Source: Neolewinella marina (lineage in GTDB: Bacteria; Bacteroidota; Bacteroidia; Chitinophagales; Saprospiraceae). Taken from it: DNA of 64,000 nucleotides. The position numbers and the translations under genes are program-made. The stretch's first letter is position 1, and each line of letters opens with the position of its first letter. Positions 25,659-34,509 of the stretch are shown here, piece after piece. The stretch lies in contig NZ_PDLO01000002.1 of the NCBI RefSeq assembly GCF_002631205.1, positions 372,001 to 436,000 of the forward strand, in the 5' to 3' direction. The notes below the pieces were generated by a model, which saw only the letters and a list, made by a program, of their open reading frames with translations, was not told the DNA's origin and searched no databases.

Positions 25659-25776
25659 GGAGAAGCGGAAGGGTGAGGGGGGGCGGGCTTACCGCATCTA
25701 CGCGTTAGCCTGCGGCTGATAGTCGTTCCTCCTCAGAGTTCCAGGCGTACCTCTTCAACCACTCGAGCACTTCTCC
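25659..25776 (-). pseudogene. Degenerate tRNA-Ser copy with 35-nt insertion in anticodon loop
   Basis: A second, rearranged copy of the adjacent tRNA-Ser. The 5' half plus upstream flank (25739-25788) is identical over 50 nt to 25574-25623. The acceptor 3' strand (CTTCTCC), both anticodon-stem strands (TACGC/GCGTA) and part of the variable arm are recognisable, but 35 nt (25704-25738) sit in the anticodon loop after CTGGAA and the T-arm is replaced by a C-rich tract. Probably non-functional. Confidence 0.7.
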
Positions 25777-25896
25777 TAAATAATTCTTGTCAAGATAACA
25801 GTTCTCCATCGAGAGCCGCTGCTGCATCCGTGCTGGTGGGAACCGCCGGCGTAGACGCAAAAATTGTAAAAACGATCAACAAAACAAAATTTTTAT

Positions 25897-25919
25897 CGGG
25901 CCCCCGGAAAATAAGCCCG
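25897..25919 (-). terminator. Possible weak terminator after TatD gene
   Basis: CGGGC (25897-25901) pairs with GCCCG (25915-25919); read on the minus strand the hairpin is followed by ATAAAAATTTT. Short stem, so low confidence. Confidence 0.35.
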
Positions 25920-25945
25920 CGCTTTGCGACGTATGTAAGCCTGGC

Positions 25946-26737
25946 TCAGTTTAACCGTAAATCTGCAAATTGGTCTAGGTCAAACAGTTGCCGTGCATTG
26001 TCCGTGGTGATGCGCCCCACTTCCTCCGTCGGAAGGTTCCAAATTTCGCCCATTTTTTCCGCAATGCGGGGTAGATAGGCCGTTTCGTTGCGTTTCCCCC
26101 GGTGGGGAGTGGGGGCAAGATAGGGCGAATCCGTTTCTAATAGGACACGGTTTTTCGGGAAATCACGGATCACGGGTTCCAGCCCCCCGTTTTTGAAGGT
26201 CAGCACGCCTCCGATTCCCAGGTAGAATCCGAGGTCCAGGGCCCGGGCCGCTTGGCGGGCGTCACCCGTAAAACAGTGGAACACTCCCCGCAGCCGCGGA
26301 TCGTTCAACCCTTCGATCAGTTCCAGGAGGTTGTCGATGGCCTCACGAGCGTGGATGCTGATGGGCAGGTCGTATTCGATGGCCCACTGGCACTGCCGCA
26401 GGAAGGCGTCTTCCTGCTGGGCGCGGAAGGACTTGTCCCAGTACAGGTCCATCCCGATCTCCCCGATGGCCACCCAGCGGCGCTGTTTCAGGTAGCGTTC
26501 TACCTCGGCCAGCTCCTCCTCATAGTCGGCGCCCACGCTTACCGGGTGCAGGCCGATCATGGCCAGGCAGCGGTCGGGGCAGGCCGCCTCCAGCTCCAGC
26601 ATGGCCGCGTGGGTACTGCGGTCAATGGCCGGCAGGAGGGCCATCCCTACCCCACTGTTCCAGGCCCTTTCCAGCATTTCACTGCGGTCTTCGGCAAATT
26701 TGTCGCTGTAGAGGTGGGTGTGGGTATCAATCAACAT
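25946..26737 (-). CDS. TatD family metal-dependent hydrolase
   Basis: A 263-residue TIM-barrel hydrolase. Metal-binding motifs: IDTHTHLYSDKF at the N-terminus, GEIGMDLYWD (Glu of the binuclear site), ISIHAREA, FHCFTGDA and LETDSPYLAP. TatD proteins are Mg-dependent DNases/hydrolases implicated in DNA repair and RNA turnover. I start at the ATG at 26737 (MLIDTHTH); the frame is open upstream but that part overlaps the divergent RNase H gene and is not family-like. Confidence 0.92.
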   Translation of the reverse strand: MLIDTHTHLYSDKFAEDRSEMLERAWNSGVGMALLPAIDRSTHAAMLELEAACPDRCLAMIGLHPVSVGADYEEELAEVERYLKQRRWVAIGEIGMDLYWDKSFRAQQEDAFLRQCQWAIEYDLPISIHAREAIDNLLELIEGLNDPRLRGVFHCFTGDARQAARALDLGFYLGIGGVLTFKNGGLEPVIRDFPKNRVLLETDSPYLAPTPHRGKRNETAYLPRIAEKMGEIWNLPTEEVGRITTDNARQLFDLDQFADLRLN

Positions 26738-26775
26738 TTGGTAGTTAGATGTCAGGGGGGGTTGGCTTTGGTGTA

Positions 26776-26783
26776 TACCTTCG
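26776..26783 (+). promoter_or_regulatory. -7 box TACCTTCG, 4 nt before RNase H start (leaderless)
   Basis: TACCTTCG, CGCC, ATG: same 4-nt spacing to the start codon as the boxes at 16959, 17012, 60963 and 62259. One mismatch to TAnnTTTG. Confidence 0.55.
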
Positions 26784-26787
26784 CGCC

Positions 26788-27447
26788 ATGGCGAAAAAGA
26801 AATGGTACGTGGTTTGGATGGGGCACGTCCCCGGCGTCTATACTGATTGGGACAAGGCCAAGCAGCAAATCGAGGGCTACAAAGGTGCAAAGTATAAATC
26901 ATTCCCCGACCGCGCCCAGGCCGAAGCCGCCTTCCGCAACGGCTACGCCACCTACCTCAAACAGGCGATACCCCCCGCACCGGGTGCGGCACGGAACCCG
27001 CGTACGCGCCCCGCTTCTTCCGCCTTCCCTTCCTCGGATGCCATCATCGGCCGCAGTATAAGCGTCGACGCCGCCTGTTCGGGCAACCCCGGCCGGATGG
27101 AGTACCAGGGGGTCACGACCGTCGGCAAGGAACGGCTCTTTCACCGTGCTTTCCCCCTTGGCACCAACAACATCGGAGAATTCCTGGCCCTGGTCCACGC
27201 CCTGGCCTTCCTGCAAAAGCAGCAACAACCCGATCTGCCAATCTATACCGACTCCAAGATCGCCATGGGCTGGATCCGCAAGGGGAAATGCAAGACCACC
27301 CTACCCCGCAACAAGAAGACCGCCGAGCTCTACGAGCTGATCGACCGCGCCGAAGCCTGGCTGAAGGCCAACCGGATCACCAACCCCGTCCTGAAATGGA
27401 AAACGGAGGTGTGGGGAGAGATCCCCGCCGACTTCGGCAGGAAATAG
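26788..27447 (+). CDS. rnhA: Ribonuclease H with viroplasmin (hybrid-binding) domain
   Basis: A 219-residue RNase H1. N-terminal domain (KKWYVVWMGHVPGVYTDWDKAKQQIEGYKG, about 3-50) is the viroplasmin/hybrid-binding domain; a Pro/Ala-rich linker follows; the catalytic domain starts near 90 with SVDAACSGNPG. Catalytic carboxylates are visible: Asp in VDAACSG, Glu in NIGEFLAL, Asp in YTDSKIA and Asp in EIPADFGRK. It removes RNA from RNA-DNA hybrids. ATG 26788 follows a promoter-like box by exactly 4 nt. Converges on def with a 3-bp gap. Confidence 0.92.
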   Translation: MAKKKWYVVWMGHVPGVYTDWDKAKQQIEGYKGAKYKSFPDRAQAEAAFRNGYATYLKQAIPPAPGAARNPRTRPASSAFPSSDAIIGRSISVDAACSGNPGRMEYQGVTTVGKERLFHRAFPLGTNNIGEFLALVHALAFLQKQQQPDLPIYTDSKIAMGWIRKGKCKTTLPRNKKTAELYELIDRAEAWLKANRITNPVLKWKTEVWGEIPADFGRK

Positions 27448-27450
27448 CCG

Positions 27451-28008
27451 TTAGCCGCGCACGAACTTCATCCGGTACTTCAAGTCGATGTCGCCCTTGC
27501 GGATCTTGTCCAGCTTCCGCTTGACGAGCCGCTTCTTGAGGGGACTCAGCATCTCGGTGAACAGCACCCCCTCGATGTGGTCGTATTCGTGCTGGATCAC
27601 CCGGGCGTTCATGCCGGTGAAGGTCTGGGTATGGGTCTCGAAGTTCTCGTCCTGGTAGGTCATCGTGATCTCCTCCGGGCGGTCCACGTCACCGGTCACG
27701 TCGGGGATGCTCAGGCACCCTTCGGCATAGCTGCAGTCGTCGCCCGCTTCCTCGATGATCTCGGCGTTGATGAAGACCTGCTTGATGCCCTTGTCCTCCT
27801 CCCCCTCGGGGTACATCGGGGCGCTGTCGATGATGAACAGCCGGATGCTTTTGCCGATCTGGGGAGCGGCCAGGCCTACCCCGTTGGCTTCCTCCATCGT
27901 TTCCCACATGTCGCTGATGAGCTGGGTGAGGTCCGGGTAATCCGGGCCGATGGGCTTGGCCACCTGTTTGAGGACCGGCTGTCCGTAGGCGTAGATTGGT
28001 AGTATCAT
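27451..28008 (-). CDS. def: Peptide deformylase
   Basis: A 185-residue metallo-hydrolase that removes the N-formyl group from nascent proteins. The three active-site motifs are intact: GVGLAAPQIG, EGCLSIP (metal Cys) and QHEYDHIEG (two metal His and catalytic Glu). Length is at the usual 160-190. ATG at 28008, with a TATCTTTG promoter box 33 nt upstream. Confidence 0.96.
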   Translation of the reverse strand: MILPIYAYGQPVLKQVAKPIGPDYPDLTQLISDMWETMEEANGVGLAAPQIGKSIRLFIIDSAPMYPEGEEDKGIKQVFINAEIIEEAGDDCSYAEGCLSIPDVTGDVDRPEEITMTYQDENFETHTQTFTGMNARVIQHEYDHIEGVLFTEMLSPLKKRLVKRKLDKIRKGDIDLKYRMKFVRG

Positions 28009-28040
28009 GGTATTATTTGGCTCCCTGCGGGTCTAAACTG

Positions 28041-28048
28041 CAAAGATA
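28041..28048 (-). promoter_or_regulatory. -7 box TATCTTTG upstream of def
   Basis: Exact TAnnTTTG match on the minus strand between ruvX (stop 28054) and def, giving a leader of about 28 nt. Confidence 0.55.
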
Positions 28049-28053
28049 AAACG

Positions 28054-28464
28054 TCACCCGCGGGTCTCCATGAAATCCTGGAGAATGAGGGCCGCGGCAA
28101 TGCGGTCTACCCGCTGCTTGTCGCGGCGGTCCTTCTTCTTCAGCCCCATGGCCAGCATACTTTCGCGGGCCCGGCGGCTGGTGTGGAACTCGTCCTGCCG
28201 GTGCAGCTGGATATTGGGATACCGCTTACGGAACTTTCGCTCGAAGCCCAGGATCTCGGCCTGGATGGGGTTGTCCGTCCCGTCCAGTTGCAGCGACTCC
28301 CCGATCACCAGGTCGCTCACCTCCTCCGCCTGCAGGTAGGTTTCCAGCCAGTCGAAGAGGCGGTGGGTGGGCACCGTTTCCAGTCCCTGGGCGATCAGTT
28401 GCAGGGGGTCGGTGGCGGCGATGCCGCACTTCTTACTACCGTAGTCGATGGCCAGAATGCGCAA
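28054..28464 (-). CDS. ruvX: Holliday junction resolvase-like protein (YqgF family)
   Basis: A 136-residue RNase H-fold protein of the YqgF/RuvX family: ILAIDYGSKKCGIAATDPL (N-terminal acidic motif), LVIGESLQLDG, RRDKQRVDRIAAALILQDF at the C-terminus with the final acidic residue. Roles proposed for the family include pre-16S rRNA processing and Holliday-junction cleavage. The start is TTG (reading MRILAIDYG). It follows the RND pump gene by 18 bp and may be carried on the same transcript. Confidence 0.9.
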   Translation of the reverse strand: MRILAIDYGSKKCGIAATDPLQLIAQGLETVPTHRLFDWLETYLQAEEVSDLVIGESLQLDGTDNPIQAEILGFERKFRKRYPNIQLHRQDEFHTSRRARESMLAMGLKKKDRRDKQRVDRIAAALILQDFMETRG

Positions 28465-28482
28465 GGGAAAGGGTTTTTGGGC

Positions 28483-31400
28483 TTAGGTGGATTCCACTTC
28501 CAGGGCTTCGGGCGCGGGTTCCGTGTAACTGAATCTATCCACCAGCCGGCGGACGCTGCGCCGCGACTTGTACATCATCCACAACATCACCGGTACCACA
28601 ACCAGGGTAAGGAAGGTAGCGAATACCAGTCCGTAGATGACGGTCCAGGCCATGGGGCCCCACAGCGCCGTGTTGTCGCCGCCAATAAAGAGGCGGCCGT
28701 CCCAGGTGGCAATGAAGCTGAAGAAGTCGAAGTTGAAGCCGACCGCCAGCGGGATGAGTCCCAGCACCGTGGTGATGGCCGTCAGGAGCACGGGCCGCAG
28801 GCGGGTGGCCCCGCCCTCGATGATGGCCTCGCGAATGTCGCTGAGCTCCAGCTCGGCGATCTTTTCCAGTCCCCGCTCTTCTACCTTTTCCTTCATCAGC
28901 AGGGTGGTATAATCGATCAGTACGATGGCGTTGTTCACCACTACCCCGGCCAGGGAGATGATGCCCACCCCGGTGAAGACCACCGAGAAGGTACCGCCGA
29001 AGAAGAAGTAGCCCAGCAATACGCCGATGGTCGACAGGATGACCGACGTAAGGATGATGAAGGGCGAGCTGATGCTGTTGAACTGGGCCACGATGATGAT
29101 GAAGATCAGGAAGAGGGCGAAGACGAAGGCCCCCAACAGGAAGCCGATGTCCTCCTGCTGTTGCTGCTGTTCCCCCGTGAACTCGTAGTAGAAGCCCTGC
29201 GGCAGGTCGTAGTCCTGCAGCGCGGCGTCGATTTCGGGAATGATGTCGTTGGCCACGTAGCCGTCCAGCACGTTGGAGCTGATGGTGATCACCCGGTCCA
29301 GGTCCTTGCGCTTGATGGCGCTGTAGGTGGTGCTGTACTCCACGTTTGCCACCGTGCTAATGGGCACCTGGGTGATGCGGCCGGTGGCCGGATCGCGGAA
29401 GGTGATCCGCTGGTCGAGCAGCCGCTCCACCTGGTTGCGGTCGGCTTCATTCAGTCGCAGGTAGATGGGATATTCGTCTTCTCCCAGCTTGTAGGTGCTG
29501 ATTTCCTTGCCGTATACGGAGGTACGCAGCGCCGAGGCGATCTGGTAGGTCGAAAGCCCGTAGCGGCGGGCCGCCTCCCGGTTGATTTCCACCAGCAGCT
29601 CCGGCTTGCCGAGCTTGATGTCGGCGCTGAGGGCCTCGATGCCGGGGATGCCCTGGCGGTTGATGTAGTTGATCACGTCGTCGCCGAGGGTGACGAGTTT
29701 GTCGACGTCGTTCCCCGAAATTTCAATGTTGATGGGTTTTCCGGTCGCCGGACCACTGGCGTTTTGGTCTACACTCACCTTCACGCCGGGCAGCCCCCGC
29801 ACCGTCTGGCGGATTTCCTCCATGATGTCGGTGGTGCTCACGCCGTTGCGGTCGCGGAAGGGTACAAAGCTGACGGTAATCCGCGCCTTATTCGGCGTTA
29901 CCCCGGGTTCCGGTGGGGCGTTGGGGTCGGAGGTGTTCTCTCCGATCTGGGTCAGCACGGCTTCCACCACCTCGTCGTAGGGTTCCAGCATGGTGAGGAT
30001 GCGCTCCTCCAGAATCTTTACTACCTCGTCCGTAGCCGCGATGTCGGAACCCAGGGGCAGTTCCACGAAGGCGTTGACGTAGCGGGGGTCGGGGCTGGGA
30101 AAAAACTCCAGCTGAGGCGGCTTGATGGCGGTCAGTACCAGGGCCAGCAGCAGCAGGGCAATGGTGCCGCCGAACATCGACTTGCTGTACCGCAGGGCGA
30201 AGCCGATGAAGCGGTTGTACTTGTTCTCCATCCAGGGCAGGAAGCGGTCCTGGAACACGAAGGAGGCCGGCCGCAGCAGGAAGAAGTACACGAGGGTGAC
30301 GATGGTGGCGATCACCATCAGGTTGAACAGTGAGGTGAGGCCCGCGATCAGGCCGATTACGCCCACCACCATCAGGCCCGCCGCGGTGAAGAGGGTGGTG
30401 CGCACCTTGCGGCGGCGACCGGCGGCCGTGAGGGCGCGGCGATCCACCCGCATGAAGCGGCTGGCCAGCACCGGATTGATGACCAGGGCCACGATCAGCG
30501 AACTGGTCAGTACCAGGATGAGGGTAATGGGAAAGTACTTCATGAACTCCCCTACGATTCCCGGCCAGATGGCCAGCGGGAGGAAGGCCGCCAAAGTGGT
30601 GGCCGTGGAGGCGATGATGGGCCAGGCCACTTCGCCGGCGCCGTACTTGGCGGCGCGGTCGGATACCTCGCCCAACTGCATGTATCGGTAGATGTTCTCC
30701 ACGATCACGATACCGTTGTCGACCAGCAGGCCCAGGGCCAGGATCAGGGCAAACAGTACCACGATGTTGAGGGTCACCCCCGTGAGCCAGATCCAGAGGA
30801 TGCCCATGAGCATCGACAGCGGAATGGCGATGCCCACGAAGAGGGCGTTGCGCAGGCCGAGGAAGAACAGCAGGACGACCACCACCAGGATGACGCCGGA
30901 GATGATGCTGTTTTCCAAATTGTCGACCTCGCTGCGGGTGTTGGTCGACTGGTCGTTGAAGTAGGTGATGCTGATGTCCGCGGGCAGCTCGGCCTTCATT
31001 TCCTCTACGGTGGCCTGGACGGCCGCGGCGGTGCTGAGGAGGTTTTCTCCCGACTTCTTGATGATGTCGAGACTGATCACCGGCAGGCCGTCGGCGCGGG
31101 CAATACTGGTGGGGTCTTCGTATCCGAAGTTCACCTCGGCGATGTCGCGGAGGTAGACCAGCCGCTGGTTCTCCCGCTTGATGACGGTATTGGCCAGGGC
31201 CTCGGCGTCCTCGAATTCACCAACGACGCGGATGGCGCGGCGGACGCCGTTGTTGACGATTTCTCCGCCGGAGAGGGTCAGGTTCTCCCCGGAGATGGTG
31301 TTTTCGATGTCGGCGAAGGTGATCTCCAGGCTTTCCATGCGGCGGGGGTCCACGGCGATCTCGATTTCCCGCTCCTGTACGCCTTTCAGGTTCACGGCAC

Positions 31401-31935
31401 TGACGCCGTCGACTTCCTCCAGTTCATCCTCCATGAACTCCGCGTAGCGGCGCAGTTCTTCCGGGGGAAAGTCGCCGCTCACGTTGATGGTCACGATGGG
31501 CAGCTTGGAGAGGTTGATCTCGAGTACGGTGGGGTCGGTGTCCAGGTCGGTGGGCAATTCCTGCTTGGCCAGGTCGATGGCGTCCTTCACCCGGCGGGTG
31601 GCGTCGTCGATGTCCTCATCGGAGTTGAACTCCACGGTGATGACCGAGAAATCCTGGATGCTGGTAGACTGAATGGTCTTCACCCCGTCCACGCTCTGGA
31701 GCTCCTTTTCGATGGGCCGGGTCACGAGGTTCTCGATGTCGGCGGCCGAGTTGCCGAAGTAGGGCGTATTAATGTATACCTGGGGCAGTTCCACCTCCGG
31801 AAACTGTTCCTTGGGTACCTGCTCGTAGGCGAAGAGGCCGAAGATCAGGATCATGATGGCCAGCAGAAAGACGCTCGTCCCGTTGTCGACCGATAGGTTG
31901 GTGAGCCCGAAGGTTCGCTTTTGCTGATTAGCCAT
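28483..31935 (-). CDS. RND multidrug efflux permease (AcrB/HAE1 type)
   Basis: An 1150-residue inner-membrane pump with the RND layout: a cytosolic N-terminus, helix 1, a large periplasmic loop, helices 2-6, a second periplasmic loop and helices 8-12. Helix 4 reads GLLVDNGIVIVEN where AcrB has the Asp pair D407-D408; the second Asp is Asn here. Helix 10 contains GVVVNNAIVLIDY. It pumps hydrophobic compounds through the TolC-type channel using the proton gradient. Third structural gene of the tetR-tolC-MFP-RND operon; its start overlaps the adaptor gene by 8 bp. Confidence 0.93.
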   Translation of the reverse strand: MANQQKRTFGLTNLSVDNGTSVFLLAIMILIFGLFAYEQVPKEQFPEVELPQVYINTPYFGNSAADIENLVTRPIEKELQSVDGVKTIQSTSIQDFSVITVEFNSDEDIDDATRRVKDAIDLAKQELPTDLDTDPTVLEINLSKLPIVTINVSGDFPPEELRRYAEFMEDELEEVDGVSAVNLKGVQEREIEIAVDPRRMESLEITFADIENTISGENLTLSGGEIVNNGVRRAIRVVGEFEDAEALANTVIKRENQRLVYLRDIAEVNFGYEDPTSIARADGLPVISLDIIKKSGENLLSTAAAVQATVEEMKAELPADISITYFNDQSTNTRSEVDNLENSIISGVILVVVVLLFFLGLRNALFVGIAIPLSMLMGILWIWLTGVTLNIVVLFALILALGLLVDNGIVIVENIYRYMQLGEVSDRAAKYGAGEVAWPIIASTATTLAAFLPLAIWPGIVGEFMKYFPITLILVLTSSLIVALVINPVLASRFMRVDRRALTAAGRRRKVRTTLFTAAGLMVVGVIGLIAGLTSLFNLMVIATIVTLVYFFLLRPASFVFQDRFLPWMENKYNRFIGFALRYSKSMFGGTIALLLLALVLTAIKPPQLEFFPSPDPRYVNAFVELPLGSDIAATDEVVKILEERILTMLEPYDEVVEAVLTQIGENTSDPNAPPEPGVTPNKARITVSFVPFRDRNGVSTTDIMEEIRQTVRGLPGVKVSVDQNASGPATGKPINIEISGNDVDKLVTLGDDVINYINRQGIPGIEALSADIKLGKPELLVEINREAARRYGLSTYQIASALRTSVYGKEISTYKLGEDEYPIYLRLNEADRNQVERLLDQRITFRDPATGRITQVPISTVANVEYSTTYSAIKRKDLDRVITISSNVLDGYVANDIIPEIDAALQDYDLPQGFYYEFTGEQQQQQEDIGFLLGAFVFALFLIFIIIVAQFNSISSPFIILTSVILSTIGVLLGYFFFGGTFSVVFTGVGIISLAGVVVNNAIVLIDYTTLLMKEKVEERGLEKIAELELSDIREAIIEGGATRLRPVLLTAITTVLGLIPLAVGFNFDFFSFIATWDGRLFIGGDNTALWGPMAWTVIYGLVFATFLTLVVVPVMLWMMYKSRRSVRRLVDRFSYTEPAPEALEVEST

Positions 31936-33154
31936 TGGTGCTGCTGATTTTCGCGTCGGCGGGCTGCTGGAGGGGCGACTGGCTCAGGGCAATGGGCTGG
32001 CCGTCGGTGAGCCCCCGGGCGCCGTTGGTGATGAGGCGGGCCCCAACTTCCAGGCCGCTTTCGATGATGGCCCGGTTGTTGTAGCTCTGTCCCGTGGTTA
32101 CGTAGGTCTTGCGGGCCACCAGGTCGCCGTCTTCCTCTTCGGCGACGAAGACGTAGCGCTGGCCGTCAACCTCTTGCTGGATGTAGTCCTGGCTCACTAC
32201 GATGATGTCGTCGGCCTGGAAGTTGAGGACTTCCACCTCCGCCAGCAGGTTGGCCTTCAGCTGGCTGATGTACTGTTGGGGCACGTCCACCTCCACCTCG
32301 AAGGTGCGGTTGGCCGGATCGACGGTGCGCCCGATGCGGGTGACCGGGGCCCGGAATTCGATGCCCAGGGCGGGTACGCGGACACCGACGTTCTCCCGAA
32401 GCTTCACTTTGCTGAGCAGCGACTCGGGCGCGTCGGCCACGATCTGCAGGTCATTGGTGCTGATGATCGACAGGATGGGGGTGCCGGGGGCGGCGGTTTC
32501 CCCCGTCCGCAGCATCACCTGGTCCACGGTGCCGGACAGTGGGGCGTAGACGTTGCGCTTATTGGCCTGGATGTCGATGGCCTTCAGCTGTTGCTGGATC
32601 CTTTCGTAGTTGTTCTTGGCCTCCAGGTACTGGAGTTCTGAGCCGATGTTCTGCTCCCAGAGTTTCTGCTGGCGTTCGTAGACCGTTTTGGCCAGGCTGG
32701 CGGCGGTTTCCAGTTCGGCGCGCTGGGTTTCGGTGCCTTCCACGTCGAGCACGGCAACCAGTTGGCCCTTCCGGATGGGGTCGCCCGCCTCGAAGTTCAT
32801 CCGCAGGATGCGGCCCGGGATTTCGGGGGTGGCCATGGCGGTTTCGGCGGCCCGCACCGTGGCCTGCACCTCGGCGAAGTTGTCGAAGTTTGCCGTGCCG
32901 ATGGTTTCGTAGGCAACCAGGGTGGCATTGGGGGCGAAGGAGGGGTCGACCTCGGCGAGGCGGGCCTCGAGTTCCTCGACCTCCTTGGTCAGTTCCCGCA
33001 GTTCACCGCGGCGGGTGCGCAGGGCTTCCTGCAGTTCCTCGGAGGTCTGGGGTAGGGTCTCTTCCTGGGCGCGGCCGCAGGTGCAGAGAACGATGGCAAG
33101 GCAGAGCAGGGTGGCTGCGCGCAGCATGGGGAGATTGGCTTTAAAGGTTTTCAT
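31928..33154 (-). CDS. RND efflux periplasmic adaptor (membrane fusion protein)
   Basis: A 408-residue adaptor: export signal with possible lipobox near CLAIVLCTCG, an N-terminal coiled-coil hairpin (QEALRTRRGELRELTKEVEELEARL), a biotinyl-lipoyl-like barrel (GRILRMNFEAGDPIRKGQLVAVLDV and its second half NVYAPLSGTVDQVMLRTGETAAPGTPIL), then beta-barrel and membrane-proximal domains. It bridges the RND permease and the TolC channel. It overlaps tolC by 4 bp upstream and the permease by 8 bp downstream, a tight translationally coupled operon. Confidence 0.93.
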   Translation of the reverse strand: MKTFKANLPMLRAATLLCLAIVLCTCGRAQEETLPQTSEELQEALRTRRGELRELTKEVEELEARLAEVDPSFAPNATLVAYETIGTANFDNFAEVQATVRAAETAMATPEIPGRILRMNFEAGDPIRKGQLVAVLDVEGTETQRAELETAASLAKTVYERQQKLWEQNIGSELQYLEAKNNYERIQQQLKAIDIQANKRNVYAPLSGTVDQVMLRTGETAAPGTPILSIISTNDLQIVADAPESLLSKVKLRENVGVRVPALGIEFRAPVTRIGRTVDPANRTFEVEVDVPQQYISQLKANLLAEVEVLNFQADDIIVVSQDYIQQEVDGQRYVFVAEEEDGDLVARKTYVTTGQSYNNRAIIESGLEVGARLITNGARGLTDGQPIALSQSPLQQPADAKISSTNG

Positions 33155-34497
33155 CGGCCGAGGGCTATATAGAGGTCTTCTTTGGCGACCAGGGTGTCGT
33201 AGAGTGCGTTGAGGTAGTTGGCCTGGGCTTCGTAGAGCTGTTGCTCGGCCTGGACGACCTCGATGCTGCTGCCTACCCCTTCGCGGTATTTGATCTGGGT
33301 GGTGTCGTAGATCCGCTGGGCGAGATCCAGGTTGTCGCGGGTATTCTGGAGGCGCTCGCGGGCCGTGTTGAAGGTGCCGCGGGCGTTGCGGACCTCCAGG
33401 GCGATGCTGCGCACCAGGTCGTCGCGCTGGTTGACCACCTTTTCCTTGTCCAGGCGGGCGCGTTCCAGGCGGGCGCTGCGGCCGCCGAAATCGTAGATGG
33501 GGATGATGGCCGATACGCCCACCAGGACGGTGGGGGCCCAGAAGCCGTCGGAGAAGTTGTCGCCCTGGTACTGGTACTGGGCCGCGGCCGTGGCGTTCAG
33601 CCGGGGCAGGTAGGCGGCCTGTTGCAGTTCCACGTTCAGGTCCTGCAGGGCCAGGGTCTGATCGAGCAGGCGCACCTCACTGCGACTTTGGTAGGGGATG
33701 TTGCTGGTCAGGGCCGCGGCCTCCACTTCCAGTTCCAGCTGTTCCAGGTCGTCGGAGACCGCCAGGGGCTGGTCGTCGGGGAAATTAAGGACGAACTTCA
33801 GGGCCCGCAGGGCATTCTCCCGCTGCTGCTCCAGGTCGTTTCGGGTACTGCGCAGGTTGTTCAGGCTCAGCACCAGGCGGTCTACGTCGAGTTGTTCTAC
33901 GAAGCCGGCCTCGTACTGGGCTTGGGTTTCCCGCAGCAGTTTTTCCAGGTTGCTGATGTTTTTCTCCACGATTTCCAGGTTGGTGGACAGCAGCAGTACC
34001 GGGAAATAGCTCTGGGTAACCTGGTTGCGCACCTGCCGCTGGGCTTCTTCCAGCTGGAGGTTGAAGTAGTCGCGGCTGGCGCGGGCCGCCCGCAGCCCCA
34101 CAAAGTAGGAGCCGTCGAAGAGCATGCTGCTCACGTTGATCCCGCTCATGAAGTTGTTCTTCCGCTGGAAGGCGATGCCTTCGGGTGCCGGGGCATTCGG
34201 ATCCGGATTCAGAGCGGCGAAGGCTTCGGGCAGCGGCAGTACCGGCACCTTGAGGTAGCGGGTAAAGTCGAGGGAGGCACTGATCTGGGGCAGGCCGGTA
34301 CTGAGGCGCTCGCGGACGTTCTGCTCGGCGTCGAGGATGTCGACCCGGGCGTTGCGGATGCTGTTGGCGTTGAGGAGGGCAAAATTTACGGCCTCCTCGA
34401 GGGAGTACACCGGCGGTTCTGCGGCCTCACCCCCACCCTCCTGGGCACGTAGGCTCCCCGTAGCGAACAGGGTGAGTGCGAAAATCAGGTATTTCAT
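33151..34497 (-). CDS. TolC family outer membrane efflux protein
   Basis: A 448-residue outer-membrane channel protein: signal peptide (MKYLIFALTLFATGSLRA), then two repeats of long alpha-helical hairpins with the TolC-family feel of heptads rich in Asn, Arg and Gln (VNFALLNANSIRNARVDILDAEQNV; REGVGSSIEVVQAEQQLYEAQANYLNALYD). Exports substrates handed over by the RND pump. First structural gene after tetR (12-bp gap). Confidence 0.92.
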   Translation of the reverse strand: MKYLIFALTLFATGSLRAQEGGGEAAEPPVYSLEEAVNFALLNANSIRNARVDILDAEQNVRERLSTGLPQISASLDFTRYLKVPVLPLPEAFAALNPDPNAPAPEGIAFQRKNNFMSGINVSSMLFDGSYFVGLRAARASRDYFNLQLEEAQRQVRNQVTQSYFPVLLLSTNLEIVEKNISNLEKLLRETQAQYEAGFVEQLDVDRLVLSLNNLRSTRNDLEQQRENALRALKFVLNFPDDQPLAVSDDLEQLELEVEAAALTSNIPYQSRSEVRLLDQTLALQDLNVELQQAAYLPRLNATAAAQYQYQGDNFSDGFWAPTVLVGVSAIIPIYDFGGRSARLERARLDKEKVVNQRDDLVRSIALEVRNARGTFNTARERLQNTRDNLDLAQRIYDTTQIKYREGVGSSIEVVQAEQQLYEAQANYLNALYDTLVAKEDLYIALGR

Positions 34498-34509
34498 GGT
34501 CTGATGTAA

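Noticed and set aside
28183-30333. 716-codon plus-strand frame over the RND pump
   Set aside because: Shadow frame, Gln/His-rich and motif-less.
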